Positions 26,005 through 35,672 of a stretch of DNA of 38,473 bases are shown piece by piece (the first letter of the stretch is position 1; each line of letters starts with the position of its first letter). The notes below the pieces were generated by a model. It ran no database searches. It had not been told where the DNA came from and worked only from the letters and a program-made list of their open reading frames with translations. Origin of the DNA: Methylomonas koyamae (GTDB lineage Bacteria; Pseudomonadota; Gammaproteobacteria; Methylococcales; Methylomonadaceae); contig NZ_LUUK01000221.1 of assembly GCF_001644025.1 (NCBI RefSeq), positions 1 through 38,473 on the forward strand, read 5' to 3'. Made by a program: the position numbers and the translations under genes.

Positions 26005-29000
26005 AGCCTTCGATGCGATCGCCACGCCGCTGAATACCGGCATCAATCTGTTGGAGGCCAGCGCCGGCACCGGTAAGACCTACACGATCGCGATGCTGGT
26101 ATTGCGTTTCGTGGTCGAACGCGAACTGGACATCAAGCAGTTACTGGTGGTGACCTTCACCAAAGCGGCTACCGAAGAACTCAAGGAGCGTATTCGCGCC
26201 CGTCTGGCCGAAGCCCGCCAGGCCGTAGTGAACCCAACCGCCGCCGCCGATTCGACGATCGCCGCTTGGCTGGCCGGCTTGGGGCTAGCGCCGGAAATCG
26301 TCCGCCAACGCCTGGACGCCGCGTTGCTGGACATCGATCAGGCGGCGATCTTCACGATCCACGGCTTCTGCCAGCGCGCCCTAGCCGAGCACGCGCTGGC
26401 CAGCGGCCAGTTGTTCGATTGCGAATTAAGCGGCGATATCGCCGAACTGCAACAGCAATGCGCCGACGATTTCTGGCGCCGCCGGGTCGCCGACCGGCCT
26501 GCCTGGCAAATCGCGGTGCTGACCCGTGCTTTTCCGACGCCGGATAGCCTACTGGCCAGCGTCGTCCGGGTCGGCGGTCAGCAAGCCTTTCAACCGGCCG
26601 ACACCGATCTGGATAGACAACTAGCCGAACTGGACAATGCGATTGCCGCCGCCAGCAGCGGTTTGGCGACGCTGGCCGCCACGCTGCAAACCGCCTTCCC
26701 GGAGGGCCTGTTCAGCGCCAGCTTCGTCCGCGATTTTCCGGCGCGCTTTGAGGCCTGGAAAACCTGGCTGGCCGACCGCGCGGCCGAACTGCCGAGTCTG
26801 GACGGCCTAACCCGCGAAGCCCTGCTCGGCGGTTTGAACGGCGTCAAGTTCAAGACCAGTAAGGCCAAACCGCAAACGCCGGCCGAACAGAAACAAGCTT
26901 ATCTGGACGGTCTCGGCGTCGATACGACAGCCTTCGATGGCTTGGCCGCGGCAGCCGGCCAACTGCAAACCGGACTGCGCGCCGCGCTGTTGGCAGATTT
27001 ACGCGCCACGCTGGACGGCTTGCTGCAACAGCGCAATTTGATGTCCTTCGACGATTTGATCGTCCGGCTGGCCGGCGCGCTGACCGGCGCCAACGGCGAA
27101 TTGTTGATCGCCGAATTGCGCCGGCGTTTCGCGGCCGCGTTGATCGACGAATTTCAAGACACCGACCTGCACCAGTGGCAAATCTTCTCGACCCTGTTTG
27201 GCGCGCCGGATCTGTATTTGTATTTGATCGGCGATCCTAAACAGGCCATCTATAAATTTCGCGGCGCAGACATCTTTTCCTATTTCGCCGCCCAGCGCCA
27301 AGCCGCGCAACATTACACACTATCCCACAACTGGCGCTCGCATCCCGATCTGGTCGGCGCCGTCAACCGGCTGTTTCAAAGGCCAAGACCGTTTTTATTC
27401 GAGCAACTGGACTTTCACCCAGTCCAGGCCGGCCGAGGTAACGCCGACGGCAAGCTCGCCGACGGCGCGCCGCTGGTGTTGTGGCAGTTGGATAAACATT
27501 CGGACAAACAGGCACACTGGACCGCGCGGCAGGGCAGTTCCAACGAAGTCGCCGAACGGCTGCGCGCCGCGACCGTCGCCGAAATCGGTCGGCTGCTGGC
27601 GGACGGTACCATCGTCGAAAACAGCCAGACTCGCCCACTGGCGGCCGGCGACATCGCGGTGTTGGTCCGCAGCAACCGCGCGGCAGCCGATTACCAAACC
27701 GCGCTGCAAAGCGCCGGCATCGCCGCCGTATTGAACAGCAAGCAGTCGGTATTTGCTTCCGAACAAGCACTGGAATTACATGCCGTGCTGCAAGCCGTGG
27801 CGCAAGCCGGCCAGTTGGAAGCCTTGAAATCGGCGCTGACCGTATCCTGGTTCGGTTTGACCGGTCAGGCGCTTTACCGCTTGTTGCAAGACGAAACCGC
27901 GCTGGACGGCTGGATGAATCGCTTTCAGGATTATCTGCAATGCTGGCAGCGCCACGGGCTGCTGGCGATGCTACAGCAACTGCTACGGCGCGAGGGCGTC
28001 GAAACCCGGTTGTCCGGACAAATCCAGGCCGAGCGAGCGTTGACCAATATTCACCATTTGGCCGAGCGTCTGCAACAAGCCGCGCTGGACGAGCATCTGG
28101 CGCTCCACAAAACCCTGGATTGGTTGCGGCGCGCGATCTTGCAAGCCGAGCGCGACAACGGCGACGATCGGCAATTGCGGCTGGAAAGCGATGCCGACGC
28201 GGTCAAGATCGTCACCACGCACAGCGCCAAGGGTCTGGAATATCCGGTGGTGTTCTGCCCTGACTTATGGCGGCGTAGCGACCGGCTGAAAAACGAGCGC
28301 TGGCTGGTGCAATGCCACGAAGACGGCGCGATGATGGCGGATTTGGGTTCCGCCGAGTTCGAGCGGCGCCGAGAACTCGCCTTGCGGGAAGAACTGGCCG
28401 AAGACCTGCGCTTGTTTTATGTCGCCGTCACCCGCGCCAAATACCGCTGCTATTTGTTTTGGGCCGACGTACGCGGCAAGGAGCGGCCCAACGAGTCGGC
28501 GATGGCTTACTTATTCGAGTTCGCCGATCTGGATTTCGCCGGTCAACGGCAAGTCTTGGCCGGTCTGGCCCAAGCCGAGCCGGCCAGCTTCGAACACCGC
28601 CTGTTGGCAAGCGATGCCGGCGCGACTTTGATTCCGGCGGCCAGACCGCAACGGCCGAGCGCCGTTGCCTCGCTGGAATACCGTCGGCAAACCCGAGACC
28701 TACGTAGCCTGTGGCAAATGAGCAGCTATACCGCGTTGGCCGAATCCGGCCACGATGCCGCTCCGGAACTGCCGGCCGACAAGGCCGCCGAACCGGCCGA
28801 CGCCTACGTCGAAGCCAACGGCCTGCCCAAGGGCGCCGCCACCGGCAACGTCGTACACAGTTTGTTGGAGACGCTGAGCTTTCAAGCCTTGGCCGCCGGC
28901 GCGGATTTGGGCCGGCCGCGCGACATCGCTTGTCTGCGCCACGGACTACACCTGACTCAACCGGAGTTGCTTGACCAGCTGCTGGCCGCGACAGTCAGCA

Positions 29001-29512
29001 CGCCGTTAGCCGCGAACGGCGAGTTTCGGCTAGCGGATTTACCGGCCGAGCGCTGCATCAAGGAAATGCCGTTTTATCTGTCGCTAGCCTATCCTATCGA
29101 TACCGCCCACATCAACCGGCTGTTGGCCAGGTGTCCGACCTATCAAGCCCTGGCTCCAAAACGTCTGAACGGCTATCTAACCGGCTTCATCGACTTGGTT
29201 TGCGAATACGGCGGCCGATATTTTCTGATGGATTACAAGACCAACACCTTAGCCGATTACGGCCACGACTCGCTCACGTTGGCGATGCGCGAACACAACT
29301 ACGGTTTGCAATATTGGTTGTACAGCGTGGTACTGGATCGTTATTTACGACTACGCCTGCCGGATTACGACTATCAACGCCATTTCGGCGGCATCAAATA
29401 TTTGTTCGTGCGCGGCATGCGCCCGGATCAACCCGGCCATGCGGTCTACGCCGACCGACCCGACCGGGAAACCTTGAACGGCTTGGCGGCAATTTTCTTC
29501 CCCGCCGGCTGA
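25994..29512 (+). CDS. recB: Exodeoxyribonuclease V beta subunit RecB
   Basis: A 3'-5' SF1 helicase and nuclease subunit, 1172 residues, near the E. coli length of 1180. Motif I is EASAGTGKTYT (residues 21-31), motif II LIDEFQDTD, motif III LYLIGDPKQAIYKFRG, and late motifs VKIVTTHSAKGLEYPVVF and LRLFYVAVTRAKYRCYLFW. The C-terminal nuclease domain is complete: GNVVHSLLETL (H), GFIDLVCEYGGRYFLMDYKTN (D, D, K) and HNYGLQYWLYS. It overlaps recC by 11 bases and has GGAGG before the ATG inside the recC end. recD does not follow. Confidence 0.96.
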   Translation: MAHEAFDAIATPLNTGINLLEASAGTGKTYTIAMLVLRFVVERELDIKQLLVVTFTKAATEELKERIRARLAEARQAVVNPTAAADSTIAAWLAGLGLAPEIVRQRLDAALLDIDQAAIFTIHGFCQRALAEHALASGQLFDCELSGDIAELQQQCADDFWRRRVADRPAWQIAVLTRAFPTPDSLLASVVRVGGQQAFQPADTDLDRQLAELDNAIAAASSGLATLAATLQTAFPEGLFSASFVRDFPARFEAWKTWLADRAAELPSLDGLTREALLGGLNGVKFKTSKAKPQTPAEQKQAYLDGLGVDTTAFDGLAAAAGQLQTGLRAALLADLRATLDGLLQQRNLMSFDDLIVRLAGALTGANGELLIAELRRRFAAALIDEFQDTDLHQWQIFSTLFGAPDLYLYLIGDPKQAIYKFRGADIFSYFAAQRQAAQHYTLSHNWRSHPDLVGAVNRLFQRPRPFLFEQLDFHPVQAGRGNADGKLADGAPLVLWQLDKHSDKQAHWTARQGSSNEVAERLRAATVAEIGRLLADGTIVENSQTRPLAAGDIAVLVRSNRAAADYQTALQSAGIAAVLNSKQSVFASEQALELHAVLQAVAQAGQLEALKSALTVSWFGLTGQALYRLLQDETALDGWMNRFQDYLQCWQRHGLLAMLQQLLRREGVETRLSGQIQAERALTNIHHLAERLQQAALDEHLALHKTLDWLRRAILQAERDNGDDRQLRLESDADAVKIVTTHSAKGLEYPVVFCPDLWRRSDRLKNERWLVQCHEDGAMMADLGSAEFERRRELALREELAEDLRLFYVAVTRAKYRCYLFWADVRGKERPNESAMAYLFEFADLDFAGQRQVLAGLAQAEPASFEHRLLASDAGATLIPAARPQRPSAVASLEYRRQTRDLRSLWQMSSYTALAESGHDAAPELPADKAAEPADAYVEANGLPKGAATGNVVHSLLETLSFQALAAGADLGRPRDIACLRHGLHLTQPELLDQLLAATVSTPLAANGEFRLADLPAERCIKEMPFYLSLAYPIDTAHINRLLARCPTYQALAPKRLNGYLTGFIDLVCEYGGRYFLMDYKTNTLADYGHDSLTLAMREHNYGLQYWLYSVVLDRYLRLRLPDYDYQRHFGGIKYLFVRGMRPDQPGHAVYADRPDRETLNGLAAIFFPAG

Positions 29513-29614
29513 AACCCGGCCGGATTGAATTTGGGTAACCCTCAAGTTTTCGGCCCATCGTCCGCTAACCAGACAGGCCGGCTATCGCCGGCCCCAACTC
29601 AACGAGGTATCGCC

Positions 29615-29800
29615 ATGCTGGATTCCGTCCCGTCCATCGCCGCGTTCGCGACGCAATTGTCCAACCAAAAAACCGGCCAACAACTCGAAGTCGCCGTGCT
29701 GAACAAAGCCAAGGAATTGCAGGAGCAACAAGGCCAGGCCGCGCTGAAACTGCTGGAATCGGCCGCCACGCCGGCCGGCGGCATCGACGTCAGAGTCTAG
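29615..29800 (+). CDS. YjfB-like small protein (putative motility protein family)
   Basis: A 61-residue protein starting at the ATG at 29615, chosen because GAGGT lies 6 bases upstream and because a longer frame from 29525 has no ribosome site and would add a low-complexity leader. The sequence pattern (AFATQLSNQKTGQQLEVAVLNKAKELQEQQGQAALKLLESA, ending in GGIDVRV) matches the YjfB family, short helical proteins annotated as putative motility proteins on weak evidence. It follows recB by about 100 bases and is closed by a strong hairpin. Role unknown. Confidence 0.7.
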   Translation: MLDSVPSIAAFATQLSNQKTGQQLEVAVLNKAKELQEQQGQAALKLLESAATPAGGIDVRV

Positions 29801-29814
29801 GCCGACCTCAATCC

Positions 29815-29837
29815 GGCTCCGCCACTGTGGCGGAGCC
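29815..29837. terminator. Bidirectional hairpin between convergent genes
   Basis: A perfect inverted repeat GGCTCCGCCAC (29815-29825) and GTGGCGGAGCC (29827-29837), between the YjfB-like gene on the plus strand and the 128-aa gene on the minus strand. On the plus strand T-rich sequence follows (CATTTTTGG and then eight T), consistent with a terminator. Confidence 0.7.
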
Positions 29838-29842
29838 CACGT

Positions 29843-30229
29843 TCATTTTTGGTTTTTTTTGCTGTAGCGCCGCCCGGACTGAACCGCGTAGTGCTTGGCC
29901 TTGTCCTTGCTCGGTTCCTTAAAGTAATTCTGATAACTTTCGCTACCGCGATTAGCGATCGCCTGGGCGAAATCCTTGAATAAATAGGTGTCGTCCAACA
30001 CCGCGCGCGGACTGACGCCGTGCTGTTTGGTCAGATAAAACGACACGCTCATCAAATAAGCCTTTTCCCGGCCGTTCAATTTCAACAGACTATGCTTGGC
30101 CTTGACGTAAACGAAATACGACGTCAGCGCCAGAATGCTCAGCCCGAAAAACTTGGTCCACAGCAGGATGTAGTCATCGTCTTCATACAAGGTTTTACCC
30201 TTACGCAAGATCGCCTCGGTTAAATTCAT
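29843..30229 (-). CDS. Hypothetical one-TM protein (128 aa)
   Basis: A 128-residue protein with one hydrophobic segment at about 22-43 (ILLWTKFFGLSILALTSYFVYV) and a basic C-terminal half ending in KAKHYAVQSGRRYSKKNQK. The middle (EKAYLMSVSFYLTKQHGVSPRAVLDDTYLFKDFAQAI) looks structured and helical. I do not recognise a family. The ATG at 30229 has GGGGAG five bases upstream, a strong ribosome site, so it is very likely a real gene. It is convergent with the YjfB-like gene. Confidence 0.68.
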   Translation of the reverse strand: MNLTEAILRKGKTLYEDDDYILLWTKFFGLSILALTSYFVYVKAKHSLLKLNGREKAYLMSVSFYLTKQHGVSPRAVLDDTYLFKDFAQAIANRGSESYQNYFKEPSKDKAKHYAVQSGRRYSKKNQK

Positions 30230-30478
30230 AAAACTCCCCGGTTGGTTGAGGCCGGCATGTTAATGCATTGTCGGAGGATTTTGGCGGGGAATCTGCGTCC
30301 GGAACACTTAGCCGAATTGGTCGGTCTGCGATTAGAATTCAGCGTGAATAAGCCGCGCGCTCGGCGAAAATCGCTACCGCTTGACAAACCCAGTGTTTCA
30401 AGAGAAATAATCGCCCGCCCGCCGTACCGAAATCCGACGAGACCCCCCTGTTGAAATTCCTAGCTTCGAGGAGGCTAC

Positions 30479-30871
30479 ATGGAGCTGAACCTGACCCGCG
30501 TCGAATTCACCGACGAAAGCACGATAGGCGAACTAAGTATTAACGGAGCCTTCGAATGTTACACCTTGGAGGACAAAGTCCGTCCGGTCAAAGTCAAGGG
30601 CATGACCGCGATTCCAGCCGGCTCCTACGAAATCATCATCAATTTTTCCGAGCGCTTTAAAAAACCGTTGCCGCTACTGCTAAACGTGCCGAATTTCGAC
30701 GGCGTCCGGATACATCCCGGCAACAGCGCCAAGGATACCGAAGGCTGCATTCTGGTTGGGAAATCGAAATCTGCCGATTTCGTCGGCTCCAGCCGGGCGG
30801 CTTTCGAAACGCTGTTCGAAAAACTCAAACGCGCCGCCGAAAACGAGAAAATCTTTATCCATATCGTTTGA
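30479..30871 (+). CDS. DUF5675 family protein
   Basis: A 130-residue soluble protein of the DUF5675 family. Typical elements are the N-terminal TRVEFTDESTIGELSING, CYTLEDKVRPVKVKGMTAIPAGSYEI and VRIHPGNSAKDTEGCILVG. The last motif, a His-Pro-Gly followed by a Gly-Cys pair, is reminiscent of the His and Cys of L,D-transpeptidases, but homology is not claimed. Members often occur in prophage or accessory regions. GAGGAGG lies 4 bases before the ATG, a near-perfect ribosome site. It marks the left border of the defence-gene region and is convergent with jetD. Confidence 0.8.
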   Translation: MELNLTRVEFTDESTIGELSINGAFECYTLEDKVRPVKVKGMTAIPAGSYEIIINFSERFKKPLPLLLNVPNFDGVRIHPGNSAKDTEGCILVGKSKSADFVGSSRAAFETLFEKLKRAAENEKIFIHIV

Positions 30872-30932
30872 AATTGCCCGGCGCTTGGGAAAACTTTTGC
30901 CGCTTTGAATGCCGGGTTCCACTTCATCCTAG

Positions 30933-32123
30933 CTAGGTTTCCGCTTGGAGCCGCGTCAGCAACGCGCCGAGAGCGGCAAAACCGACATACTCCTGCTCCA
31001 ACCTCAGGTTTTGGCCGAAACGGTTATCGCGCAACGCGTCGTACAGCGCGCTTTCCTCAAAGGTTAAACCGGATAAATCGGCGCGGCCCGGAGCGGTTTC
31101 CGCAACCCAGGACTCGCGGTGCGCCAACAAGGTCGCTTGGTCCATCAGCAATGAGCGGGTTTGCGGAAAGTATTGGCGGAACTGGCTCAAAATCGCGAAG
31201 CCGTGGGTGTCGATGTCGCCCCAGTAGTGAATTTCCTTATCCTTCAACCATTCGATTTGCGCCAAGGCATCGAAGCCGTAGCCTCTGCCGAAAATCACCA
31301 TGCCGCCCTGAACGTTCGGAAATGCCAGGCCGTTGATGTCGTTTTCGGTGACGAATACCCGCTTGACCTGCAAATTCAAAGTCGCGAATTCGCCGGCGGT
31401 CACCGTCAGATCGCTCAAGCCGGCGATGCGTAGCCGACTATCCAGCAAGCGGAAGCGAATCGTCGCCGGCTTCGCCAAAAAGCCGTAACGCGCCTCGAAG
31501 CCTGTTACGCCGGTTTGCGCGGTATCGATCGCCGCGGCCGGCAACAGCAAATTCAGCCATTCGCCAAGCAACTTCTTGCGGCTTTCGATGAATTTGCTGT
31601 CGATGCCGGGCAGGCTGATTTGGCGTAGATAAATGCCTGGCCGAGGATGTTTTACGACCCAGCCGGCCACGCTCAACAATTTTTGCCATTCGTCGGCGTG
31701 CTCCAAGACGCGTAACGGATATTTCAATAACCAAGGCCGCAGGGCGGCGAAATCGTCAACCAGCGATGCCGCCAATTGCCCGAAAACCGCCAATTCCTTC
31801 GCTTTTTTCAAATACGCCGCCGCGTCGTCCGGCTTGTCGAAAACCACCGCCGCCGGCAAACGGTTGCGCCCCGACAGCCGATGATTGATGTCGCGCCATT
31901 CGACGGCAAAATGCTTGGCGTCAACGGCCAACCAAGGCTCCACTCAAACCTGTACGGCGGCGAAATCGGCGGCCAATTGCGCCGGGCTGGGTGACTTTAA
32001 AGGAATGCGCAACGGAAACAATCCGCTGGGCGCCAGGCTTTCCGTCAGGATTTGCCCGCGTTGCCAGCGTTTGTCCAGTTCGGCGCGCAACTCGGCCGGC
32101 AAGGTCCAGACCGGTTTGCTCAT
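30933..32123 (-). pseudogene. jetD: Wadjet JetD (DUF3322/DUF2220, TOPRIM) interrupted by an in-frame TGA
   Basis: JetD is the TOPRIM nuclease of the type I Wadjet system, which cleaves small circular DNA. The full frame from the ATG at 32123 has 396 sense positions, normal for the family. The N-terminal DUF3322 part begins MSKPVWTLPAELRAEL and includes FPLRIPLKSPSPAQL. Codon 60 (31944-31946) is TGA where the surrounding DUF3322 sequence (DFAAVQV then VEPWLAV) suggests a tryptophan; TGG to TGA is a single change. No other stop or frameshift is present. The C-terminal TOPRIM acids are intact: E260 in VFVTENDINGL and D303/D305 in YWGDIDTHG. The ATG overlaps the jetC stop (ATGA). A GTG follows the TGA directly, so a protein lacking the first 60 residues is conceivable. 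Confidence 0.85.
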
Positions 32124-35100
32124 CCGCCGCGTGCCGCGCGTTCGGCACGATACTCTTCGATGCTCAAATTGCGCAGCTTGGACGCACGTCCTTCCTCGTT
32201 ATGCACGAAGCCGACCGCCGCGACGTAGGGCTCGATGATGTGAATTTTCTGCAGCGGCGTGACGATCAACAGTTGCAGATTGAGTTTTTCGAACAGCCGT
32301 AAGCCGTATTGCGCCGATTCGTCGGAGCCGCGGCCGAAGGCCTCGTCGATGACCACAAAGCGGAACGAGCGCGAACGCACCGCGCCCCATTCCAAACCAA
32401 ACTGATAAGCCAGACTGGCGGCCAGTATCGTGTAGGCCAGTTTTTCCTTCTGGCCGCCGGATTTACCGCCGGAGTCGGAATAATGCTCGTGTTCGCTGCC
32501 GTCTTCCCGCCAGCGCTCGCTGGCGCCGAAATTGAACCAATTGCGTACGTCGGTAACCTTGGCTGTCCAGCGCCGGTCTTGCTCGGCCTGGCCCTCGCGG
32601 CCGCGAAAGCGCTCGATGATTTTTTTGACTTCCAGAAACTTGTTTTCCGAATATTGCTCGCCGTCGGAGCCGGTCAGCGCGCCCTCGGTGCAGGCACGCA
32701 GCTCGCTTTGAAAGTCGCGCACGTCGGCGTCCGGCGTCGGTTGCGCTTCCAGCACGATGAAGCGGTTGGTGTTGTAGTCGATCTGAGTCAAGGACTCGTT
32801 GATCAGGGCGATGCGCTCCTTGATGGTTTCCCGCTCGCGGGCCAGTTGCGACTGGAAGTTAGCGACCTCGCGGATGGTGTTTTCGTTGAGCAATTCCTTG
32901 AAGCGAGCCTCGAAGCGCGGCAAGTCGTCGCTTTGTAAACCTTCCAGCATGGTTTGATATTCCTGGGCAGCGGCGATGCCGACGTCGACTTCCTGGGTTT
33001 CCAGCGGGAAGGCCGCGCAATAGCCGCGCATCGCGTCGATGATCTTGTCGCGCAGATAATTGAGCTTTTTGGTCTCGTTTTCGATTTTGGTCTGCAACCA
33101 ATCGCGCATCTCGCGTTCGCGGTTGTCGCAGGACTCCACCGTTACTTGCCGCTCGGCCAGCACTTCGCCGCGTAGCGCTTCCAGAGCCGGGTAATGCGCG
33201 GCGTGTGCGTCGCCGGCTTCGTTCAGGATGTCGGAAGTCTGCGTCAGCAACGCTTCGGCGGCCTGTTTGCGTTACTCGGTGGCGCCGATTTCCTTGATTT
33301 TGTCGTTCAGCGCGTGCTCGGTATCGGCCATAGCATGTTGCAGCGCTTCCAGCCGCTCCGTCAGTTGCTTGAGCAGATCGGACGCCGCTTCCAGCTCGCG
33401 CTTCTCGTGTTCCAGCCGAGCAATCTCCGCTGCCAAAGGCTGCCAGTCCAGTTCGCGGAAATCGCGGTATTCGCCCAGCTTGCTTAAGGTTTCCAATTGC
33501 GCCTTGACCGTGGCTTGTGCTTTGGCGATGTCGGCCAAGCGACCGGCCAGATCGGCTAGCTGATTTTCCAATAGCTTGGCCTTGGCTTCCAGCGCGGCGA
33601 TCTTGGCGGCATTGGACCAGCCCAACACATAGCGGCTGCGGTCGTCCAGGCGGTGGCGGTCGTCTTTTTCGTGGCGTTCGCCGGGTGCCTTGATCTGGCC
33701 GGCGCGGGTGATGGCTTTTTGCTCGCGGCGGAATTGCTCCTGGGTAGCGCAGCAAGCTACGTCGAAGCGGTGACCGATCTCGCGCTCCAGCCAATCGTAA
33801 AACGCCGAATCGGGTTTAATCGCCAATTTGCGCGCCAACGAATCGCGGTGCGGCTCCGGCAGCTCGGCGCGCTGGCCGGGCCTGACCCGGAAGTAAACCA
33901 GCCGGCCGCGCAAATGGGTTTGATCCACCCAATCGGCTACCGCCGAATAATGCGCATCCGGCACCAGCAGCGATAGACCGAAATTGCGCAACATGCGTTC
34001 GGCGGCGCCTTCCCAATCCCTGTCTTCATCGCGCACCTGGATCAATTCGCCGGCGAACGGCATCCGGTCCTCGGCCAGATTCAGCGCTTCACAAAGCGCC
34101 TGGCGCATTTTGATTTGCGCATCGTCGATATTGCTACGCCGGGCCTTCAGGCTGGTCAATTCGGCTTGCAGGAGTTGATGTTCGTTGTGGCCTTGCGCAA
34201 ACGCCACGCCGATTTCGCTAGCCTGGTTTTGCAGATCGGCTTCGCGAGCCGCGGCGCTTTCCCGCAGTTCGGCGAAACGCATTTGCTGCGCCAGAAAGGT
34301 TTCGGCGTCTACCGGTGCCGGCAAATCCAAGCTTTGCAGCAGTTTTTCGTAGCGGGCGGATTTATCGCGGCGGCGGGCCATATCATCTTGCAGACGCTCG
34401 ATTTCCAATCCCAATTGAGCGATGCGGTCGCCGCCGTTGGCGGCAATATGGCGTTGCAGTTCGCCCGCCTGCATTTGCTGTTGTCGCTTGCGCTCGCTCA
34501 GCCGCTCCAGTTGGGCGTTCTGCTTGGCCAATTCCTCGTCCAAGCCGGCCAGCCGTTTTTCCAGCAAGCCGCGCTTCAGGCCTGCAAAAAACGGTCGCAA
34601 GGCTTCGCGGCAGGCGCGCAGGGTTTCGGTTTGCTCGTTGAGTTGAGTGTGACGCTGGCAATCGGCGACTAGAGGCGTTAACAGGCTCATCTGCCGCTTG
34701 GCCTTCAAAACCGCGTCGTGGGCGCGGTTCAGGTCGTCGAAATGGGCGATCAAAGCGGTGATGCGCGGCGCGACTTCCGAGGGTTCCAGCATGTGGCTGC
34801 GCACAAAATCGGTCAGATTGCCGACCGACTTCATCGACACGGTTTGATGGAACAATTCCAGCGCTTGCTCGTTGTCGATGCCGAAACGACGGCGGAACCA
34901 GGCGCCATAAGGCGGAAAGCTGTCATGCAACTCCGCGCCCAAGCCGCGCAGCTTCTTGCGCAGTTGACCGATGTCGCTACCGAAGTCGGAAAAATCGCGA
35001 GCTATGCTCAAGTCCCGTTCGGCGCCGACGAACAGCCGCGCCGGCTGGCCCTGGCGGTCGCTGATCCAGAACACTTGGGCCAGCGTCACGGTCTGATCGT

Positions 35101-35497
35101 AGCCGGCGTTGTGGAAAACGCCCAAGATCACCGAATAACTGTTGTCGCCGCGCAAGGCCACTGGCTTGGCGCTGCCGCTGACCTCATTGCGCTCGGATTT
35201 GTAATGGCCCAGCACATAGGATCGCAGGCTACGCTCCTTGGCATCGGCGCCGGCCGCCTTGTTATAGGCGATGCGCTGGGCCGGCACCAATAAAGTGGTC
35301 ACCGCATCGACCAAAGTGGATTTGCCGGAACCGATGTCGCCGGTCAACAAAGCGTTGCGGCCATTCAAGTTCAAGACCCAAACCCGGCCATCGAAGGTTC
35401 CCCAATTATAGACTTCCAGACGTTGCAGCCGGAAGCCGGACAGGGTGTCGTCGTCGACGAAATCCAGCGACAGTTGCAGGTCGTTATTGATGGTCAT
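32120..35497 (-). pseudogene. jetC: Wadjet JetC (SMC/MukB-like ATPase) interrupted by an in-frame TAA
   Basis: JetC is the coiled-coil SMC-like ATPase motor of Wadjet. The frame from the ATG at 35497 has 1126 codons, full family length. Walker [10 protein letters not shown] is at 53-61, long charged coiled coils follow (about 300-450 and 640-740), and the C-terminal head carries the signature KSGGQKEKLA (about 1012-1021) and Walker B RFVVIDEAFGRG (about 1046-1057). Codon 742 (33272-33274) is TAA, between GATE and RKQAAEALL in the same frame; there is no frameshift. The stop separates Walker A from the signature and Walker B, so neither fragment alone can form an ATPase head. It overlaps jetD by four bases; 175 bases with a repeat separate it from jetB, which is unusual for this operon. 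Confidence 0.88.
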
Positions 35498-35582
35498 GGC
35501 GTAGCGGAATTTGGCTTGAGACGCTGTAAAACGGAATGGAAGCCCTGTCTAACGGTGGAAATATCGCTTGGCTTCAGCTGCC

Positions 35583-35605
35583 TCCCCCTTTGCAAAAGAG
35601 GGGGA
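35583..35605. repeat. Intergenic repeat-type hairpin between jetB and jetC
   Basis: TCCCCCTTTGCAAAAGAGGGGGA forms an imperfect inverted repeat with C5/G5 arms in the 175-base gap between jetB (ends 35673) and jetC (starts 35497). Short elements of the CCCCCTTTG...AAAGGGGG kind are familiar as dispersed intergenic repeats in gammaproteobacteria. No second copy is in this window. jetB and jetC normally abut, so the gap looks like an insertion. Confidence 0.5.
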
Positions 35606-35672
35606 TAAACCACGATATACCTAATGGCATTGTCCCAGCGGGAAAGGGCGATACGGATAAATCTACGCATGA

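Noticed and set aside
29525..29614. N-terminal extension of the YjfB-like protein
   Set aside because: The longer frame lacks a ribosome site, whereas GAGGT stands at the right distance before 29615.
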